A stretch of 64,000 bases of DNA from an uncultured Lachnospiraceae bacterium. Lineage in GTDB: Bacteria; Bacillota; Clostridia; Lachnospirales; Lachnospiraceae. Each line of letters starts with the position of its first letter. Positions within the stretch are counted from its first letter, which is position 1. Shown piece by piece: positions 61,261 to 64,000 of this stretch. The stretch covers positions 6,734 through 70,733 of the forward strand of contig CAJUJR010000001.1 in the NCBI GenBank assembly GCA_910586605.1, given 5' to 3'. A program made the translations under genes and the position numbers. Below the pieces are notes generated by a model. The model saw only the letters and a list, made by a program, of their open reading frames with translations, did no database searches and was not told the DNA's origin.

Positions 61261-61314
61261 ACATCTTAAAACTACGGTTTCATTGGCAGCACAGCAGAAG
61301 GAAGGAGAAAAACA

Positions 61315-61758
61315 ATGGCAAAAAAAGTAAGCAACATGAAGCAGTTACAGAAAGCAATCATGCCTGTTATGGAAGGTATGGCAGACGCATTGGCGGAACG
61401 TGTCTATGAGACATTGAATTATTTCCTACAGGAATACTATAACAGCTATTCACCTGTATACTACCGGAGGCAATATGACTTCCTACGTTCGGCAATAAAA
61501 GTAAACCCAGTTGTGAAAGGGAATAAAGTTACTGCATCCGTATATATCAACACGGATCACCTGGACAATTATTACAGTGCGACAGGGGAAGAGGTTGCCT
61601 CATGGGCAAACCAGGGCTTGCATGGCGGCATGGTTGGAGTGGGACGTACCCCACATGTATGGGATGACACGGTTAAAAATACAGTCGATAATGGAGAGCT
61701 GTTAAGGCTTGCAGTTGACTACCTCAAAAGCAAAGGCATCCCAGTGAGCCGGGGTTAG
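61315..61758 (+). CDS. Phage-like protein, resembles HK97 gp10/head-tail or minor capsid type
   Basis: 147 aa, starting MAKKVSNMKQLQKAIMPVME behind AAGGAGA. 'YSPVYYRRQYDFLRSAIKVNP' followed by 'GNKVTASVYI' is the pattern of small phage proteins of the gp10/minor-capsid group, in which a helical N-terminus leads to a beta region. I cannot assign it firmly. It stands alone without other structural genes (portal, capsid, tail tape), so it is either a remnant or has been reused. Next gene is HU-like, 54 bases away. Confidence 0.5.
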   Translation: MAKKVSNMKQLQKAIMPVMEGMADALAERVYETLNYFLQEYYNSYSPVYYRRQYDFLRSAIKVNPVVKGNKVTASVYINTDHLDNYYSATGEEVASWANQGLHGGMVGVGRTPHVWDDTVKNTVDNGELLRLAVDYLKSKGIPVSRG

Positions 61759-61811
61759 AAAGAAAACAAAAACTAATGTATTGATAAGCAAAAAAGAAAG
61801 GATGATGTATT

Positions 61812-62102
61812 ATGGCAATAAACAAAAAAGAATTTATTAACTGCATGGCTGAAAATGGGCAGAAGACAAAGAAATCCTGCAAGGAATACCTGGATCTTGT
61901 ATTAGATACCTTTTATGCCCTGATGGAGGAAGGGGAGACAGTCAGGTTTGCGAGGGTGCTGAAAGCGGAAACAAAGATAACGCCGCAAAGGCCTGCAAGG
62001 AACCCACAGACAGGGGACATATGCACCGTCCCGGAACGCAGGCGGATCAAGGTTACATTCAGTGAGGTGTTAAGGGACAGGCTGAACGGGGAGAAGGAAT
62101 AA
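61812..62102 (+). CDS. HU-family DNA-binding protein, divergent
   Basis: 96 aa. An HU/IHF-type fold: helical N-terminus ('NKKEFINCMAENGQKTKKSC', 'YLDLVLDTFYALMEEGETV'), then the beta-arm region with 'RPARNPQTGDICTVPERRRI' and 'FSEVLRDRLN'. The usual GFGTF strand is replaced by 'RFARVLKAETK'. HU proteins bend DNA and bind cruciforms, nicks and hairpins. Lying next to a region full of inverted repeats, it may act on that region; this is inference. Divergence suggests a phage or mobile-element HU, not the main chromosomal one. Confidence 0.8.
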   Translation: MAINKKEFINCMAENGQKTKKSCKEYLDLVLDTFYALMEEGETVRFARVLKAETKITPQRPARNPQTGDICTVPERRRIKVTFSEVLRDRLNGEKE

Positions 62103-62131
62103 CAGGCAGATGCCAATGGAGGGATTTATCT

Positions 62132-62325
62132 ATGGATGGTTATGTTGATGCGCCAGAGAATTGCAATGGATGTAAATTTAAACTGGAAATGGGAGGCACT
62201 GGGAGTTAGAGGATTACTGTTTCCTGAACCAGAAAAGCATAAGCAGGATGGACTTGGGAAAGGACTGCCCATTGAGTAAAGGGGTAGGTGTTTCACCGAT
62301 ACCTTTTGGATATAAGAAGATATGA
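62132..62325 (+). pseudogene. Small Cys-rich phage-type protein, frameshifted
   Basis: From ATG 62132 the frame reads MDGYVDAPENCNGCKFKLEM and ends with TAG at 62207-62209. In another frame, starting around 62209, the text continues as EDYCFLNQKSISRMDLGKDC then PLSKG, ending with TGA at 62325. Together these give CxxC...YC...CPL, the pattern of small zinc-binding proteins of phages, so a frameshift has split the gene. The break could also be a programmed shift, but no slippery site is visible. Confidence 0.5.
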
Positions 62326-62400
62326 GGTGTCAAAATGCCATCCCATATTCAAGATAAGTGCGATTCTACACATGTTTGATTAGGCGTGTCGCGTTTCATG

Positions 62401-62503
62401 ACATACCTTTGAAGGGAAGATATATTGTATCCATCGTAGACATTCACTTCTAGTAGGTAACAAAACATTACATACTTTCAAGGGTGGCTATATTGTAGGT
62501 ATC
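62401..62503 (+). repeat. Degenerate direct repeat at the start of the hairpin array, period about 70
   Basis: CATACCTTTGAAGGGAAG with ATATTGTATCC downstream (62401-62431) is matched by CATACTTTCAAGGGTGGC with ATATTGTAGGTATCC downstream (62470-62503). This is the clearest direct repeat in the left third of the array. Confidence 0.55.
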
Positions 62504-63655
62504 CTGATTGGGGCTACCTTATTTTAGGGCAAAGATATCCGCCATTTAGATACACATTAAAAGCGTATCCTTTGAAGATTACAGTTATTCAGCGATTAGT
62601 CCGATTGGAAGGATTATGTGGAGGTCACTGTCAGTTACCTTCAATATAAAGGAAGCAAATTCAAAAGTCGCGAAATGCAACCTTAGAAAATCAAACCCTA
62701 ATAATTACGGTTTGAATCAAAGTATCATTTCAGATGTCAATTAATTTGACTTCCTATTTCACGATTTCGGTTCAAACCGAAACTGTAAAATTATTTGACA
62801 GAATCCGTAAAAATGGAAAGTATTGTCCGCTGTAGACAACGAGTCCCCAAATTGGGAATGGTTGTGACATTATGACTCAACACCTGCTGCTGATATGAAA
62901 TATTTAGGTGGGCGGTATTTCACCGTAGACCCATGAGACGATGGTTCCCCGCGAGAAACTGGTGCGTACCTGTAGGTACAGTTGTTATACAAGTGTACAT
63001 CAAGTACGGTTGTTATCATGGTTGTCCAGAAGTAAACAGGCTAAGTTTAACTTAGTCGCCCACAAGTGGTTGAAAGATTTCTAATCCTTCTTTTTGGATG
63101 ATTTGAAACTTGCAGTATTAAATTTTCTAATTGGAAATAAGTTCACGTTTGAATCAGACATTATGTCGGATTGAATATATTGGTGTATAATGATTTGTTA
63201 TAGCCCTTTATGTAATAGAAGTCTTATAAAAAATACTTCCGTTTGGATGAAACCCCAAGGAAAAATTTCCTTCGGCTAATTCTGGTGATTCTAAAGTGCA
63301 TAGTATGCATATCTGAAAATCTGATAAGCAACCCTTTTATGGTGTTTGATAAAATAAATTCGTTCCTCATTAATGACGATTAAAATGATTATACCGTTTG
63401 AGTTATCAGTGATTATCCCTTGAGGGCTTCACTATCCAAAATTGGATAGTCAGATATTATAAAAGATTTCCCCAGTTTTTAGAAAAACCTTAAACCGAGA
63501 GCATTGGTTTTAAACTCAACGCCTATAAAGGGATGAGTTTTTCACAGAAGTGTGTAAAAGTTGTCCCATGGTGGTACAACTGCAATTTATATGAATCTAT
63601 GGATTAGTCCAGGATGGTCTAATTCGGATATGCATACTCCGCATATCTGAAATTC

Positions 63656-63892
63656 TATCTTTTCCCTACAAGTTGGGAAAATCAGTGTTTCCCATTTTGG
63701 AAACGTCATTATCACGGTTACACAGATTTGAGTAATCGCAACCTTTTGCGAAATGTCATAAAATATCTTTTCCCCACAAGCTGGGGAAAACAAATGTTCC
63801 TAATTCTGAAACCAATCGTACAGAAATTATGAGTGGTTATACCACGGTTTCGCAGAATTGAGATATCCCCAATTTTGGGGAGATGTTTAAAA
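63656..63892 (+). repeat. Two diverged tandem units (about 108 and 129 bp) in the array
   Basis: Unit 1 is 63656-63763 and unit 2 is 63764-63892. Both begin TATCTTTTCCC, then ACAAG inside a hairpin. Both later have CACGGTT, then CAG, TTGAG and a 16-base hairpin, and both end in an AAAA-containing tail. The hairpin arms differ between units yet stay complementary. A less complete third relative around 63,355-63,460 shares the last hairpin and tail. Confidence 0.65.
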
Positions 63893-63944
63893 ATTGTGGT
63901 GTCAATACTTTTGACATCTGAAATTACCTACAACTGAATATAAG

Positions 63945-63966
63945 AGTTACTATTCACAGCCAATCG
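63945..63966. repeat. GTTACTATTCAC-family dispersed repeat, copy 4 (inverted relative to 59,464)
   Basis: GTTACTATTCACAGCCAATC is the reverse complement of the end found at 59,464-59,483, with one difference. It lies just after the last hairpin of the array; the window ends 34 bases later, so the other end is not visible. Confidence 0.6.
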
Positions 63967-64000
63967 TAGCCAAATCCCAATAAAAAATATTTTCCCTCTG

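Larger units (their letters stand above)
62286..63916. repeat. Dense array of short, non-identical inverted repeats (hairpin array)
   Basis: About 1.6 kb with no credible gene. Inverted repeats found by eye, with arms/loop: 62736-62750 (5/5), 62765-62782 (8/2), 62823-62839 (5/7), 62846-62856 (5/1), 62966-62979 (5/4), 63041-63055 (7/1), 63157-63167 (5/1), 63257-63272 (7/2), 63297-63309 (6/1), 63367-63376 (5/0), 63431-63450 (9/2), 63512-63540 (6/17), 63560-63580 (5/11), 63627-63647 (7/7), 63660-63681 (7/8), 63687-63704 (6/6), 63736-63751 (6/4), 63768-63790 (9/5), 63804-63825 (5/12), 63833-63845 (5/3), 63866-63881 (7/2), 63900-63916 (6/5). Almost every one has a different sequence. Several share the form TCCCCAA/TTGGGGA. 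Not CRISPR, attC or tRNA-like. The first ~450 bases have fewer strong hairpins. Confidence 0.8.

Noticed and set aside
62132..62325. Programmed frameshift in the Cys-rich gene
   Set aside because: No slippery heptamer or downstream stimulatory structure is seen at the break; a simple indel is more likely.
62765..62782. tRNA T-arm (GGTTCAAACC)
   Set aside because: The stem around the TTCAAAC loop mispairs at the second position and no acceptor, D or anticodon arms are present.
63587..63793. 68-residue minus-strand frame in the array
   Set aside because: It spans several palindromes, has no ribosome binding site and no recognisable protein pattern.
62286..63916. CRISPR array
   Set aside because: The repeated hairpins are not identical, spacing is irregular, and there are no spacer-like units or cas genes.
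62286..63916. Integron attC array or gene cassettes
   Set aside because: No open frames between the inverted repeats, and none of the attC core site features (GTTRRRY-type ends) recur.

Overview
The window looks like a chromosomal segment of a spore-forming, low-to-mid GC Bacillota, most likely a Lachnospiraceae (Clostridia) species. The reasons are spore genes (a GerW/YtfJ protein, a SpoVK-like AAA ATPase, SpmA), a long-form HPF, a fused SecDF, FakA next to an Asp23-family protein, and strong AGGAGG ribosome binding sites with frequent TTG/GTG starts. No rRNA, tRNA or CRISPR array was seen. Taxonomy is inferred from gene content only.

Layout. 1-3648: end of a DUF2953 gene, gerW, a two-gene type II restriction-modification unit and a YbaK deacylase. 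3992-10529: a chemoreceptor, rpmB, then asp23-fakA-recG. 10712-21222: SpoVK-like ATPase, rsmD-coaD, a coiled-coil protein, zapA, a U32 (RlhA-like) protein, an FtsW/RodA-PBP pair and a Nudix hydrolase. 21459-26027: a lone CheY, hpf with a DnaA-box cluster upstream, a ZIP transporter, a DUF368 transporter and SpmA. 26109-39733: one dense signalling block (hybrid kinase, PAS kinase, two receiver-HD-GYP proteins, CheR, CheB, CheA, CheW, a chemoreceptor, two single-domain receivers and a free Hpt) that joins chemotaxis-type signalling, phosphorelay and c-di-GMP turnover. 39861-43642 (minus): dipeptidase, PqqD-like protein, OPT peptide transporter. 43964-57278: housekeeping genes (fba, tgt, yajC, secDF, prmA, recJ), a PHP phosphoesterase, a polysaccharide deacetylase and a GGDEF protein.

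From 57522 on, the DNA becomes accessory in character: a marR operon whose middle gene is split by a MITE, several dispersed inverted-repeat elements, an orphan SUKH-type immunity protein, a holin-like small toxin, and eroded phage or mobile-element genes (a gp10-like tail protein, an HU-like protein, a frameshifted Cys-rich protein).

The most unusual region is the last 1.7 kb (about 62,290-63,920). It has no credible gene but is packed with short, nearly perfect inverted repeats. Each has a different sequence, and some sit in diverged tandem units. In three aligned copies the paired bases of a 16-nt hairpin change together, so base pairing rather than sequence appears to be conserved. This is the best candidate for an undescribed element: a structured RNA, a single-stranded-DNA hairpin array or a protein-binding array, lying just downstream of an HU-like gene.

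Dispersed repeats are the second theme: a TA-flanked MITE family, a GTTACTATTCAC repeat family, and a reused GGGGAATGC terminator hairpin.
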